Positions 8,792-19,539 are shown, counted from the first letter of the stretch. The stretch: 64,000 bases of DNA from Lachnospiraceae bacterium (GCA_022790855.1 JAAVYA010000049.1:62001-126000), one strand, 5' to 3'. A program made the numbers and translations. Notes: generated by a model not told the origin, from the letters alone.

Positions 8792-10636
8792 ATGAGTGAA
8801 GAAAAAGCAAGAACGTTTCGCCACAGAGGTCCTCACGGCCCGGGAGGCGGCATGATGCCAGGAGAGAAGGCCAGGGATTTTAAAGGAACCTTTGGCAAGC
8901 TGACGGGCTATATGGGCAGATATAAAATTGGCCTGATATTTGTGGCGCTGTTTGCCATTGGCGGAACCGTATTCCATATTTTGGGTCCCAAGATTCTGGG
9001 GAAAGCTACCACGGAGATTTTCAATGGATTGGTGGGAAAGCTCTCCGGTCAGGGAGGCATTGATTTTGGAAAAATAGGCCAAATCTTATTGCTGCTGTTG
9101 GGGATGTATGTGCTGAGTGCGGTATTTACCGGGATTCAGGGTTTTATTATGACCGGGATCATTCAAAAAATCAGTTATCGGTTTCGGGAGGATATTTCTG
9201 CCAAAATCCATCGGATGCCGTTAAAATATTTTGAAGCCAGGAATGTGGGAGAGGTGTTGTCCAGAATTACCAATGATGTGGACACCTTGGGCCAGGGACT
9301 GAGTCAGAGCGTGACGCAGCTAATCACTTCCGTAGCGACGATTATCGGCGTTTTGATTATGATGCTAGGGATCAGCCCCTTGATGACGTTGATCGCCCTT
9401 GTGATCCTTCCGGTTTCGGCGGCGCTTATTGGCCTGGTAGTAAAATTTTCCCAGAAGCATTTCGTTGACCAGCAGCGGTATTTGGGAAAAGTAAACGGGC
9501 AGGTAGAAGAAGTATATAGCGGCCAGAATATTGTTAAGGCATTTAATAAAGAGGCGGATATGCTGGAAGAATTTAACCGTACCAATGACAAATTATTTTC
9601 TTCCGCCTGGCGTTCCCAGTTCCTTTCCGGCTTGATGCAGCCCATTATGAATTTTGTCAGCAATTTGGGATATGTTTCCGTGGCGGTGGTGGGAGGAATC
9701 CTGACCATACGGGGAAGCATTCAGGTGGGAGATATCCAGTCCTTTATCCAATACGTGCGGAATTTCACTCAGCCGATTATGCAGGTGGCTCAGGTATCTA
9801 ATATGCTTCAATCCACGGCGGCTGCGGCGGAGCGGGTATTTGAATTCCTAGAGGAGGAAGAGGAGGATTTTGAAGTACCGAATCCGGTAAAGCTTACGAA
9901 GATGGAAGGTAGCGTAGAATTTTCTCATGTGCAGTTTGGGTACGACCCGGAAAAAATCATTGTCCATGATTTTAACTGTAACGTAAAACCCGGGCAGATG
10001 GTAGCCATCGTAGGGCCTACCGGGGCCGGGAAAACTACCATGGTAAAGCTTTTGATGCGGTTTTACGATGTGAACCGGGGCAGTATCAAGGTGGACGGCC
10101 ACGACGTGCGGGAATTTAACCGTAGCCAGCTTCGGGAAAATTTTGGAATGGTGCTGCAGGATACCTGGCTGTTTCAGGGAACGATCATGGAAAATATCCG
10201 CTACGGCAGGCTGGAGGCTTCCGACGAAGAAGTGATCGCGGCGGCCAAGGCGGCTCATGCCCACCATTTTATCCAAACGCTGCCCGGAGGCTATCAGATG
10301 GAGCTGAATGAAGACGCCAGCAATGTGAGCCAGGGCCAGAAACAGCTTTTGACCATCGCCCGGGCAATTTTGGCGGATAATCCCATTCTAATTCTGGATG
10401 AAGCCACCAGCTCCGTGGACACCAGAACGGAGGAGCGGATTCAGAAAGCCATGAACAACCTGATGAAGGGAAGAACCAGCTTTGTTATTGCCCACCGGCT
10501 TTCTACGATCAAGGATGCAGATGTAATTCTGGTCATGAAGGACGGAGATATTATCGAGCAGGGAGATCATCAGACGCTCCTGGAAAAAGACGGCTTTTAT
10601 GCAAAGCTGTACCGTTCTCAGTTTGAAGTGGCATGA
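8792..10636 (+). CDS. ABC exporter subunit B (TMD-NBD), catalytically competent half
   Basis: 614 residues with a basic, Gly/His-rich N-terminus, then six membrane helices and an NBD. It has Walker A GPTGAGKTT (about 407), Walker B LILDEATSSVD with the catalytic Glu (about 532), and an altered signature VSQGQKQLLT (about 511). Subunit A contributes a canonical signature but lacks the Glu. Together they form one active and one degenerate ATP site, the usual heterodimer arrangement. A single base separates the two genes, so they are surely co-translated. Confidence 0.92.
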   Translation: MSEEKARTFRHRGPHGPGGGMMPGEKARDFKGTFGKLTGYMGRYKIGLIFVALFAIGGTVFHILGPKILGKATTEIFNGLVGKLSGQGGIDFGKIGQILLLLLGMYVLSAVFTGIQGFIMTGIIQKISYRFREDISAKIHRMPLKYFEARNVGEVLSRITNDVDTLGQGLSQSVTQLITSVATIIGVLIMMLGISPLMTLIALVILPVSAALIGLVVKFSQKHFVDQQRYLGKVNGQVEEVYSGQNIVKAFNKEADMLEEFNRTNDKLFSSAWRSQFLSGLMQPIMNFVSNLGYVSVAVVGGILTIRGSIQVGDIQSFIQYVRNFTQPIMQVAQVSNMLQSTAAAAERVFEFLEEEEEDFEVPNPVKLTKMEGSVEFSHVQFGYDPEKIIVHDFNCNVKPGQMVAIVGPTGAGKTTMVKLLMRFYDVNRGSIKVDGHDVREFNRSQLRENFGMVLQDTWLFQGTIMENIRYGRLEASDEEVIAAAKAAHAHHFIQTLPGGYQMELNEDASNVSQGQKQLLTIARAILADNPILILDEATSSVDTRTEERIQKAMNNLMKGRTSFVIAHRLSTIKDADVILVMKDGDIIEQGDHQTLLEKDGFYAKLYRSQFEVA

Positions 10637-10649
10637 ACAGTTCAGCCCA

Positions 10650-10674
10650 GGACTTTGCATTTACTGCAAAGTCC
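10650..10674. repeat. Perfect hairpin after the ABC exporter
   Basis: GGACTTTGCA, loop TTTAC, then TGCAAAGTCC: a perfect 10-bp stem starting 13 bases after the exporter stop. No U-run follows, so it may protect the 3' end or be a weak terminator rather than a classical intrinsic terminator. Confidence 0.6.
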
Positions 10675-10721
10675 GTATGATAAAGCTGATATAGTTGCAT
10701 AGAAATAATTGAAAAAATCCG

Positions 10722-10777
10722 TTGACAAATTTTCATAAATGTATTACTGTATTAATAACTTAGTACAGTAATACATT
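10722..10777 (+). promoter_or_regulatory. Promoter with a 14-bp perfect dyad operator for the MacAB-like operon
   Basis: TTGACA at 10722-10727 is a consensus -35 box. A 17-base spacer leads to a weak -10 (TACTGT, 10745-10750). Over the -10 and start region lies a perfect inverted repeat: AATGTATTACTGTA (10738-10751), 12 bases, then TACAGTAATACATT (10764-10777). The size and position are those of a repressor site, and the ACTGTA/TACAGT cores resemble GntR (YtrA-like) operators. No regulator gene is adjacent; a GntR gene of that type lies at 40684-41055. The repressor identity is inference. Confidence 0.6.
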
Positions 10778-10850
10778 TTTGTTTTTCCAATAGGATTCTT
10801 ATGTTCTATTGGAGCCACGGGAGTATCGGCCGGGCAGAAAGGAGCGCATT

Positions 10851-12380
10851 ATGAAAAAGCAGGCAGATCGGAGGAATCCGGGAAAAAAGTCCCATAAGAA
10901 GCTTTGGATCATTCTTGGGATTGTACTCGTAATTGTAGTGGTTCTTGTTATTATGGCGGTTCGTGGAATCCAAAACATGGCCACGGAACTGACAGAAGCC
11001 ATAGACAATACGGTGGTGGCCCAGAAAGGGGAAATCGACATTACGGCCGAGGGCATCGGCGTTCTGGAAACAGCTGAGGAGCATACCATTTTTACCGATT
11101 ATAACGTAACCATTCGCAAGATCTACAAGCAAGACGGCCAGCAGGCGTCCGGAGGAGAAGCGATTGCAGAGTATGAAAGCCTGTTGCTGGACGATACGAT
11201 TTCGGCTATGGAAGAGGAATTGAAACAGTTGGATATGAGTTTGGCCGGGATGACAAGAACGGCGTCCAAGAAGGTAAAGGCTCCTGTAACAGGACGTGTG
11301 AAAGAGATCTATGTCGCGGAGGGGGATTCTGTGTTGGCGTTGCAGCAGGAGCAGCCGGGGCTTGCGCTGATTTCTGCAGATGGGACGCTTAAGGTGGAGT
11401 TTTCCCCGGAGGGAGACGTAACAGAGGGACAGAAGGTATGGATTAGCTACGATGAGGATAGCGTAGAAGGCAGGATACATATTCTGGAAGATGGCAAAGC
11501 GGCGGCAGTATTTGAAGATTCAGAAAAATATGAGCTTGGCAGGGAGGTCACCGTTGGCACAGAGGACGGGGATATTTTGGGTACCGGAACCATTTCCTGC
11601 GGCCACGGCGTTTATGTGACAGCAGAAGACGGCGTGATTCAAAGTATTCAGATAAAGCAGAACGCATGGGTGTCCGCCGGGAATACTTTATTTCGGCTGG
11701 AAGATGTTTTTTGCTCCCAGGAGTATCTGAAAGCTCTGGAACGAAGGGAAGAATTGCAGGAGAAGCTGGAAAAAGCAGAGGAATATAAAAAAGGATTTGT
11801 AGTGACGGCGCCGGAGGACTGCATTATAAGCGGCCTGACGGCAAAGGAGGGCGAGACGCTCCCTGCAGGAAGCCCGCTGTGCCGGCTGCTGGATACGAAA
11901 TCTTATCAGGCGGTTCTTGCCATTGATGAATTGGATATCCGGGGGATTGAAAAGGGCCAGCCGGTGGAGGTTACGGTGGACGCTGTGGAAGATGTGGTAT
12001 ATCCGGGAACCGTTACCGGAGTGTCTTTGGCCGGAGAGAATACGGGAAACGTGGGGACATATCAGGTTCGTGTGCTTCTGGAAGAGGAAGAAGGGCTGCT
12101 TCCCGGCATGAGCGCCAATGGGAAAGTAACGAAGGAACAGAAAAAAGACGTGCTTTTAGTGCCTGTAGATACCCTCCAGACCATTGACGGGAAAAAGAGC
12201 GTTACCGTAGTAAAGCCTGACGGAACCCGGGAGACCAGAGAAGTCACCTTAGGGCTTGTGAACAATGAATATGCGGAGATTCTTGAGGGCGTACAGGAAG
12301 GAGAAAAGCTGCAGGTGATCGTAAAGCTTACGGATCTTTATTCCCAGATGGGGATTACTATGAGCAATATGGAAGAATAG
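10851..12380 (+). CDS. HlyD/MacA-like membrane fusion (adaptor) protein
   Basis: About 509 residues. The N-terminus is lysine-rich, then one membrane helix (LWIILGIVLVIVVVLVIMAV), then an extracytoplasmic part with two lipoyl-like halves, a short coiled coil (LKALERREELQEKLEKAEEY) and a beta-barrel domain typical of RND/MacA-type adaptors. I chose the ATG at 10851 because GAAAGGAGCG lies 8 bases upstream; an in-frame earlier start at 10809 has no such site. It leads an operon with the ATPase and permease that follow, as in MacAB-like export of peptides or lipids in Gram-positives. Confidence 0.87.
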   Translation: MKKQADRRNPGKKSHKKLWIILGIVLVIVVVLVIMAVRGIQNMATELTEAIDNTVVAQKGEIDITAEGIGVLETAEEHTIFTDYNVTIRKIYKQDGQQASGGEAIAEYESLLLDDTISAMEEELKQLDMSLAGMTRTASKKVKAPVTGRVKEIYVAEGDSVLALQQEQPGLALISADGTLKVEFSPEGDVTEGQKVWISYDEDSVEGRIHILEDGKAAAVFEDSEKYELGREVTVGTEDGDILGTGTISCGHGVYVTAEDGVIQSIQIKQNAWVSAGNTLFRLEDVFCSQEYLKALERREELQEKLEKAEEYKKGFVVTAPEDCIISGLTAKEGETLPAGSPLCRLLDTKSYQAVLAIDELDIRGIEKGQPVEVTVDAVEDVVYPGTVTGVSLAGENTGNVGTYQVRVLLEEEEGLLPGMSANGKVTKEQKKDVLLVPVDTLQTIDGKKSVTVVKPDGTRETREVTLGLVNNEYAEILEGVQEGEKLQVIVKLTDLYSQMGITMSNMEE

Positions 12381-12393
12381 GGAAGGTGACAGA

Positions 12394-13095
12394 ATGATAA
12401 TGCTGAAAAATATCCGGAAAACGTATCTGGTAGGCAATGAAGAAGTCCATGCCTTAGACGGCGTTTCCCTTGCCATTGAAGAGCATGAATTTGTGGCGGT
12501 CATCGGTTCTTCCGGAAGCGGGAAATCCACCTTGATGAATATTATTGGCTGCCTGGATACGGCCGATGAGGGAGAATATTTGATTGAAGGGCAAAACGTC
12601 AATGAATTAAGCGAAAAGCAGCTTGGAAAAATGCGCAGCAAAAAAATCGGTTTTATTTTCCAGCAATTTAATCTGATCGCCAAGCTGGATGCATATGAAA
12701 ACGTGGAGCTTCCTCTGATTTATCAAGGGGTAAGTGCAAAGCAGCGTCGGGAGAGGGTGCTGCAGGCGTTGGAGCAGGTGGGGCTTTCTGGCCGGATACA
12801 CCACCGCCCCAGCCAGCTCAGCGGCGGCCAGCAGCAGCGTGTGGCCGTTGCCCGGGCACTGGTGACAAATCCCACCTTGATACTGGCAGATGAGCCTACC
12901 GGGAACTTGGATTCCAAGTCCAGCCGGGATATTATGGAGCTTCTCCATCAGCTTCACGGGCAGGGGAATACCATTGTCCTGATTACCCACGATAATGAAA
13001 TTGCAGCGGAAGCTTCCAGGCAGGTAAAGCTTTGGGACGGGAAAATTATTATGGATACCAAATCCAAAGAAGAGAAAGAGGAGGCGGTACAATGA
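12394..13095 (+). CDS. MacB/LolD-type ABC transporter ATP-binding protein
   Basis: 233 residues with Walker [11 protein letters not shown]-loop [10 protein letters not shown], signature [15 protein letters not shown], Walker [13 protein letters not shown] and H-loop LITHD. This is the compact stand-alone ATPase that energises FtsX/MacB-like permeases. It begins 13 bases after the adaptor gene, and its last four bases overlap the permease start (ATGA), so the three genes are translationally coupled. Confidence 0.93.
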   Translation: MIMLKNIRKTYLVGNEEVHALDGVSLAIEEHEFVAVIGSSGSGKSTLMNIIGCLDTADEGEYLIEGQNVNELSEKQLGKMRSKKIGFIFQQFNLIAKLDAYENVELPLIYQGVSAKQRRERVLQALEQVGLSGRIHHRPSQLSGGQQQRVAVARALVTNPTLILADEPTGNLDSKSSRDIMELLHQLHGQGNTIVLITHDNEIAAEASRQVKLWDGKIIMDTKSKEEKEEAVQ

Positions 13096-14255
13096 AGGTG
13101 ACACAGGAATTAAAGATGGCTTTATCTTCGGTGAAGGCCAATAAAATGCGTTCTTTTCTCACGATGCTGGGAATTATCATCGGGGTCATGGCGGTGACCC
13201 TTCTGGTATCCCTGGTGCAGGGAGCGACCAACTCCATTACAAAAGAGCTTTCCAGCCTGGGAGGCAGCAACTTGACTTGTATGGTAACCAAGACGACGCC
13301 GAGAATTACCCTGGAAGAAATAAAGGCCCTGGAACAGGAGCCGGAAATTGGGCTGGTAAGCGCTTACAGCAGCGGCGCCGGCGTAGCAAAAGCAGCCGGG
13401 AAGCAGGAGGATGTGACGGTCTATGCCATCAGCCAGAATTATCAGATTTTAAACCAAATGGAAATTGCCCAGGGCCGCTGTTTGTTGGATACCGAGAGTG
13501 AGTACCGTCTGTCCAACTGCCTGATTGGAGCGGCTGTGGCCCAGAATCTTTTTGGAACCCAGAAAGCGGCGGGAGAGCGTATCCGCCTGAATGGGAAAGA
13601 TTTTAGGGTGGTAGGAGTGCTGAAGGAAGAAGGAAGCGCTGCCATGAATACCAAGGACAAAAGCGTTTTTCTACCTTTTGAAACGGGACAGCGGCTGCTG
13701 GGGTTAAACGGGGTGCAGAACTTTGATGCATCGGCGGCGGATGAACATTCTGTGGAACGGGCGGAACAGACCTTAAATGAGTTTTTGCGAAGCCGTGTAG
13801 GGAAAGACAATTACGAAGTATTCAATATGGGAAGCCTCATGGATATGATTACTTCTATTTATAATGTGCTGGGCTACCTGCTGGGAGGAATCGGAGGAAT
13901 TTCCCTGTTGGTAGGCGGTGTGGGCATCATGAATATTATGCTGGTATCCGTGACGGAGCGTACCAGGGAGATTGGCATCCGGAAAGCCATCGGCGCCCAG
14001 AAATCCGATATCATCGTCCAGTTTTTGATTGAATCGGTGGTGCTGTCTCTGATGGGAGGATTTATCGGACTGCTGCTTAGCGCGGGGATTCTCGGAATTG
14101 TGAATGTGTTTGTGGAAGATTATCATTTTGCCATTACCTTTGGAGTGGCTATGGTAGCCGTATTCTTTTCGGTAGGCGTGGGCGTATTGTTTGGCATTTA
14201 TCCGGCCAACAAAGCGGCTAAGTTAAAGCCCATTGACGCGCTCCGTTTTGAGTGA
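13092..14255 (+). CDS. MacB/FtsX-type ABC transporter permease
   Basis: 387 residues from the ATG at 13092, which overlaps the ATPase stop. The fold is one N-terminal helix (MRSFLTMLGIIIGVMAVTLLV), a large extracytoplasmic MacB_PCD domain, then three C-terminal helices with GGVGIMNIMLVSVTERTREIGIRKAIGA, the conserved FtsX/MacB signature. It moves substrates by mechanotransmission rather than through a central channel. Its final 33 bases overlap the end of the convergent DUF1848 gene. Confidence 0.92.
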   Translation: MKVTQELKMALSSVKANKMRSFLTMLGIIIGVMAVTLLVSLVQGATNSITKELSSLGGSNLTCMVTKTTPRITLEEIKALEQEPEIGLVSAYSSGAGVAKAAGKQEDVTVYAISQNYQILNQMEIAQGRCLLDTESEYRLSNCLIGAAVAQNLFGTQKAAGERIRLNGKDFRVVGVLKEEGSAAMNTKDKSVFLPFETGQRLLGLNGVQNFDASAADEHSVERAEQTLNEFLRSRVGKDNYEVFNMGSLMDMITSIYNVLGYLLGGIGGISLLVGGVGIMNIMLVSVTERTREIGIRKAIGAQKSDIIVQFLIESVVLSLMGGFIGLLLSAGILGIVNVFVEDYHFAITFGVAMVAVFFSVGVGVLFGIYPANKAAKLKPIDALRFE

Positions 14256-15158
14256 ACCCACCTTTCGTTCCGTAATCTTGTCATATTCTGTGATGGTATC
14301 GCATAGAATGGGGGAATCGGGGTCATACATCCCGCACTTTTGTAAGACGCGCCTGGGGTTGTCGTTTGCATAACAATAAAGGCAGCCGTTTTGGCATGTA
14401 TGGTATGTGCCGATATCAATGCTTTCCAGACATCCACAGGCGCTTCTCTGGTTCGTATCCTTTTTTCTTCGAATACCGCATCCGATGATTTGCTCGATCA
14501 AATCTGGGTCAATGCAGTGGTTGGGGCGGATTCCTAGGGGTGACAAATCCATGGTTTCTGCGCAGGAAGCAATGTCCATGTTGTTTGCAGCGGCAATGGA
14601 GGCAATCTCTGATACAAATTCCATGAGTTCCTTCTGGGACAGAGAAAGGAGCTGTAAGGCGTTTAAGTTTTTTTGGTTTTTCCGATAGAGATCCACAAAG
14701 CTGACGACGCATTTTTTTGTATATCCCCGCAGATGTCCGGCAATTTCAGAAAAAGCTTTTCGGTGGTAATCAGGGGAATAGCGGTTCGTAAATAAAATAG
14801 GGTCGTACCGCCAAATTACTTTTTCGCCGCCTATTTTTTCAGATAAGGTTTGGAACACCGGAATCATATGGTTCTTTTTATGAGGAATGTGAGGTTCGAT
14901 ATCGGAGCCGTATCCGGTGAGGGTGAATTGAAAATAATAAGGAAAATCCTTAAGCCTATCTAGTCCGGATATCATTGGCTTTGGGTTTTTCGTCCAAAAT
15001 ACAATGCAGTCCACCACCTCAGGAGTTAAAATGATTTTGCTGACCTGACGGGCGTTCATTGGGTTTCGCACATATGCGAAGCCTTCTTTGATTCGGTTCA
15101 AAAACCATTGGGAATAGTAATTGGGAATATCGGTTCTGCGGCTGGCGCTTATAATCAT
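14223..15158 (-). CDS. DUF1848 family protein (radical-SAM-like, Cys-rich C-terminus)
   Basis: 311 residues starting MIISASRRTDIPNYY, the conserved start of the DUF1848 family. It continues with RNPMNARQVSKI, VFWTKNP and VWRYDPI. Near the C-terminus is the cysteine block ACGCLESIDIGTYHTC..GCLYCYAN, suggestive of an iron-sulfur cluster. Molecular function is not known. I chose the ATG at 15158 because AGAGAGG lies 7 bases upstream and homologues begin here; a longer frame to 15206 lacks support. Confidence 0.88.
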   Translation of the reverse strand: MIISASRRTDIPNYYSQWFLNRIKEGFAYVRNPMNARQVSKIILTPEVVDCIVFWTKNPKPMISGLDRLKDFPYYFQFTLTGYGSDIEPHIPHKKNHMIPVFQTLSEKIGGEKVIWRYDPILFTNRYSPDYHRKAFSEIAGHLRGYTKKCVVSFVDLYRKNQKNLNALQLLSLSQKELMEFVSEIASIAAANNMDIASCAETMDLSPLGIRPNHCIDPDLIEQIIGCGIRRKKDTNQRSACGCLESIDIGTYHTCQNGCLYCYANDNPRRVLQKCGMYDPDSPILCDTITEYDKITERKVGSLKTERVNGL

Positions 15159-15301
15159 AAGAAACCTCTCTTTCTGTGGCAGCGGCGTATTTAGAGCTGT
15201 CTCCATATTGTATCACAGCCTGCAAGCGTGGAGCAATTCTAAATTTTTCTGTGTTTTTCCGTTAAAAATTATAAAAATTGTCTAAAATATAAAAATGGAT
15301 A

Positions 15302-15330
15302 TTGACAAAGAAAAGAGAGAGTGTTACATT
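15302..15330 (+). promoter_or_regulatory. Sigma-A promoter of groESL
   Basis: TTGACA (15302-15307), a 17-base spacer and TACATT (15325-15330). It lies directly upstream of the CIRCE element, which covers the expected start region. Confidence 0.8.
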
Positions 15331-15345
15331 AAAGTACATAAGATA

Positions 15346-15372
15346 TTAGCACTCAAAACAATCGAGTGCTAA
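15346..15372 (+). promoter_or_regulatory. CIRCE operator (HrcA binding site)
   Basis: TTAGCACTC, nine bases (AAAACAATC), GAGTGCTAA: an exact match to the CIRCE consensus. HrcA represses here in the absence of heat stress, and GroEL itself helps HrcA fold, giving feedback control. No hrcA gene is in the window. Confidence 0.96.
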
Positions 15373-15417
15373 CAGTAAAGAAAAAAGCAGTATATTTTTA
15401 TAAGGAGGCAATTAATT

Positions 15418-15702
15418 ATGAAATTAGTCCCGTTAGCAGACAGAGTTGTGCTGAAGCAGTTTGAAGCAGAAGAAACCACCAAGTCCGGCATTATCCTTGC
15501 AAGTTCCGCCCAGGAGAAGCCTCAGGAAGCAGAAGTAATCGCCGTAGGACCCGGCGGAAACGTAGACGGCAAGGAAGTTACCATGCATGTGAAAGAAGGA
15601 GATAAGGTTATTTATTCCAAATATGCAGGAACAGAAGTGAAGCTGGAAGGAACTGAATATATCATTGTAAAGCAGAACGATATCCTGGCAGTTGTAGAAT
15701 AG
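15418..15702 (+). CDS. groES: GroES co-chaperonin
   Basis: 94 residues, the normal length. It has PLADRVVLKQFEAEETTKSGIIL with the mobile loop, then VGPGG and the C-terminal half IVKQNDILAVVE. It forms the heptameric lid of GroEL. An AAGGAGG site stands 9 bases before the ATG. It shares the CIRCE promoter with groEL 98 bases downstream. Confidence 0.98.
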   Translation: MKLVPLADRVVLKQFEAEETTKSGIILASSAQEKPQEAEVIAVGPGGNVDGKEVTMHVKEGDKVIYSKYAGTEVKLEGTEYIIVKQNDILAVVE

Positions 15703-15794
15703 GAAGAAGTGACGGCAGTTCTGTAAAGGCTTCGTTTTTGGACGTCATACAGTTTTGCCCTTATGAATGGTTGCAAGAAAAGAAAAGGAGATAG

Positions 15795-17423
<1,629 letters not shown>

Positions 17424-17431
17424 GTATAAAT

Positions 17432-17487
17432 AAAAATTCCCCGGACCCGGCCAAGATGAAATCTTGGCTAGGTTCGGGGAATTTTTT
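17432..17487 (+). terminator. Intrinsic terminator of groESL
   Basis: AAAAATTCCCCGGACC... pairs with ...GGTTCGGGGAATTTTT, continued inside by GGCCAAGAT/ATCTTGGCT, with loop GAA and a run of T. It begins nine bases after the groEL stop. Confidence 0.93.
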
Positions 17488-17581
17488 GGAATTATTATTA
17501 CATACAATTGTTCTGATTTATAAGTTATGCGGGTGTTTGTTATTCTTTTATCTTGTCAATATCTGTGAGATTGACGCCTAA

Positions 17582-17899
17582 GCTATTGTCCTGAAAATTT
17601 TTGCCGCGGGCCTGCCGGAAGAAACTGTGAGTTATGCTGTCTGGATGCTCCGTATTGTGGCATTTTCTTAGATACCTATCATTCTCTCTTATTTGTATCA
17701 GGCATATCTCCAGGCAAATGAGTCGTTTACAAGTACTGCATTATATGGAATCATAACGAATGCCGCGGTAATACTGTTTACTTTTATAGCTACAAAAGAG
17801 AAATATTATCTGATTTCCGGGCTTGGTTATGCAGGGACAATCGGGCAGGACACGAAGACGCCGGTTAAAATTAAGGGTTTTTCATTGGGCTGCATATAG
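17582..17899 (+). pseudogene. Remnant of a MurJ/MviN-type flippase-like membrane protein
   Basis: The frame reads IVLKIFAAGLPEETVSYAVW, MLRIVAF, then an in-frame TAG at 17669-17671. It continues IPIILSYLYQAYLQANESF and ALYGIITNAAVILFTFI. The order (Apx-GF-like loop, A..mlRi.., LQA..SF, then a membrane helix) resembles part of the MurJ/MviN lipid II flippase family. Roughly 100 of about 500 residues survive. A stop at 17579-17581 closes the frame upstream and no other part of the gene is seen. Confidence 0.5.
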
Positions 17900-18028
17900 T
17901 TTTGAATTTAATAACGGTTTAGTTTATAGCACATAAAGGTATCGCCCTATCTACCTGTATCCTATGTGGTTGCTTACGTTTCTCTCATGTGATTGCGGTA
18001 CAGAGCCTGTTTTTGAAGCTTATCTTGG

Positions 18029-18077
18029 AAAAACTCACATGATGTTATGGAAAAATCATAACGCCATGTGAGTTTTT
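18029..18077. terminator. Long hairpin at the end of the CLC gene, copy 1 of a shared hairpin family
   Basis: AAAAACTCACATG (18029-18041) and CATGTGAGTTTTT (18065-18077) are perfect 13-base arms. An inner stem GTTATG/CATAAC closes around GAAAAAT. Read on the minus strand it follows the CLC stop codon directly and ends in a T-run, so it is likely its terminator. The same hairpin, slightly varied, recurs at 21608-21653. Confidence 0.75.
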
Positions 18078-19336
18078 CAATGTGTCTTCCGATTAATAAA
18101 CTCTGTCTTATACTTTGAATACACAATTTTCTGGCTGTGATACAACCCATAATAGCCGGACAGCATATAGCTGATGGCAATGGACAGCAAAAAATAAGGC
18201 ATCCCTTCGAACCCAAACAATTCAAAGCAAATCAGTAGAGAAGTAATGGGACAGTTGGTAACGCCGCAGAATACGGCTCCCATGCCTACGGCGGTACAGA
18301 GGGAGGGGGCGAAACCAAGCAAATTGCCGAATAGGCATCCGAAGGTGGCTCCGATGAAAAAGGAGGGAACGATTTCACCCCCTTTATATCCCGCTCCCAG
18401 TGTAGCTGCGGTAAAAAGGATTTTTAAAAGGAAGCCGTAAGGAACATATTCGTTTTCAAAACAAGCCTCGATGATTGGCATGCCTGCGCCGTTGTAGTCC
18501 TGGGAGCCAACCAGTAACGTGAGAAGAATGAGGATAGCCCCTCCCGCCAGGATCCGCAGATAAGGATTTTTTAAATATTTCTGGTATAAATGCTCCGAAG
18601 TGTGCAATGCGATACAGAACAATACGCTGACCCCGGCGCAGCAGATGGCCAATAGTACGGTTTTGGCCCCGGTCATGAAATGAAAATCCGGAATAGATCC
18701 AATCACAAACTGTTCTGGCACAATGCTGAAATAGCCGGCAATCCCTTTGGCGATCAGAGAAGAGATCACGCAGGGAACCAGGGCAGAATAATGCATGATG
18801 CCTACGCTTACCACTTCCATGGAAAAAATAGCCGCAGCCATGGGCGTACCGAATAACGCGGAAAAAGCCGCGCTCATGCCGCACATAATCATAATGTGCT
18901 GATCCTTTTGGTCAAATCCCAATTGCCGCCCCAGAGAATTGCCGATGCTGCCGCCCAATTGAAGGGCGGCGCCCTCCCGGCCTGCCGAACCGCCGAACAG
19001 ATGGGTCAGGACGGTAGACAGGAAAATCAGGGGAGCCATTTTCAAGGGAATGCTTTCCCCGGAGTGGATAGCGGAAAGCACCAGATTGGTGCCGCTGTCT
19101 TTTTCATCATGCATAAAGCGGTAGGAGGCCACGATCAAGACGCCTCCCACAGGCAGAAAGAACAGCAGCCAGGGATAGGAAGCCCTTGCATCTGTGGCGT
19201 ATTTCATGCAATAAAAAAAGAACGTTCCAATCAGACCAATCGAAAGGCCGGATAAGATGGAAAAGAGAATCCAGCGCATGAGCAGCTTCACTCTGGACCA
19301 TACATGGAGGGTGATTCCTTGTATTGTTTGTTTCAT
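18077..19336 (-). CDS. CLC-family anion channel/antiporter, possibly fluoride type
   Basis: 419 residues with about ten membrane helices. Family motifs are present: GGSAGREGAALQLGGSIG (the GREGxxxQ filter region with gating Glu) and KGGEIVPSFFIGATFG (the GGxFxPSxxIGA motif). The lead-in IPLKMAPLIFLSTVLTHLF resembles my recollection of the fluoride-exporting CLC-F clade, but that assignment is uncertain. No regulator is linked, and I found no convincing fluoride riboswitch upstream. Two start codons are close to 19336; the one given follows AAAGGA. Confidence 0.85.
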   Translation of the reverse strand: MKQTIQGITLHVWSRVKLLMRWILFSILSGLSIGLIGTFFFYCMKYATDARASYPWLLFFLPVGGVLIVASYRFMHDEKDSGTNLVLSAIHSGESIPLKMAPLIFLSTVLTHLFGGSAGREGAALQLGGSIGNSLGRQLGFDQKDQHIMIMCGMSAAFSALFGTPMAAAIFSMEVVSVGIMHYSALVPCVISSLIAKGIAGYFSIVPEQFVIGSIPDFHFMTGAKTVLLAICCAGVSVLFCIALHTSEHLYQKYLKNPYLRILAGGAILILLTLLVGSQDYNGAGMPIIEACFENEYVPYGFLLKILFTAATLGAGYKGGEIVPSFFIGATFGCLFGNLLGFAPSLCTAVGMGAVFCGVTNCPITSLLICFELFGFEGMPYFLLSIAISYMLSGYYGLYHSQKIVYSKYKTEFINRKTH

Positions 19337-19448
19337 ACTGAAAATCCTTTCATTCTGTAGAGAGTAGACATTCCAATATTATTAGGCTATATTGATGAAC
19401 CCCTACGGGAACCCTATCATCAGATATACGGCGCAGAAGCAGCGCCTT

Positions 19449-19481
19449 TTATCGAAACTTGCGTTGCAAGTTCCGATAAGC
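19449..19481. repeat. Imperfect hairpin in the CLC/rtcB divergent intergenic region
   Basis: TTATCGAAACTTGC and GCAAGTTCCGATAA form a 13-14 base stem with a very short loop and one or two mismatches. It is preceded by a smaller GGCGC/GCGCC stem (about 19431). The 203-bp region between the divergent CLC and rtcB genes holds nothing else I can name, apart from a possible -10 (TATACT, about 19484) for rtcB. Confidence 0.55.
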
Positions 19482-19539
19482 TATACTATAGACAAGTGTA
19501 TCATTTGCGTGGGGCCTTGACAAGACATAAGGAGAGAAT

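Noticed and set aside
10806-11480. Long minus-strand frame opposite the HlyD-like gene
   Set aside because: The plus-strand gene has a membrane anchor, lipoyl and barrel domains, and a ribosome site. The antisense frame has none of these.
19337-19400. Possible purine riboswitch before the CLC gene
   Set aside because: TTCAT/ATGAA could form P1 and CCTAATAATAT resembles P2, but the P3 arm and the L3 loop are missing.
19337-19539. Possible fluoride riboswitch upstream of the CLC gene
   Set aside because: The minus strand has TGATGA-like and CCCTAC-like bits, but the GGNGATG start, the pseudoknot pairing and the GCTGATRACTCCTAC end are not in the right order. The best-looking piece is on the plus strand, facing rtcB.
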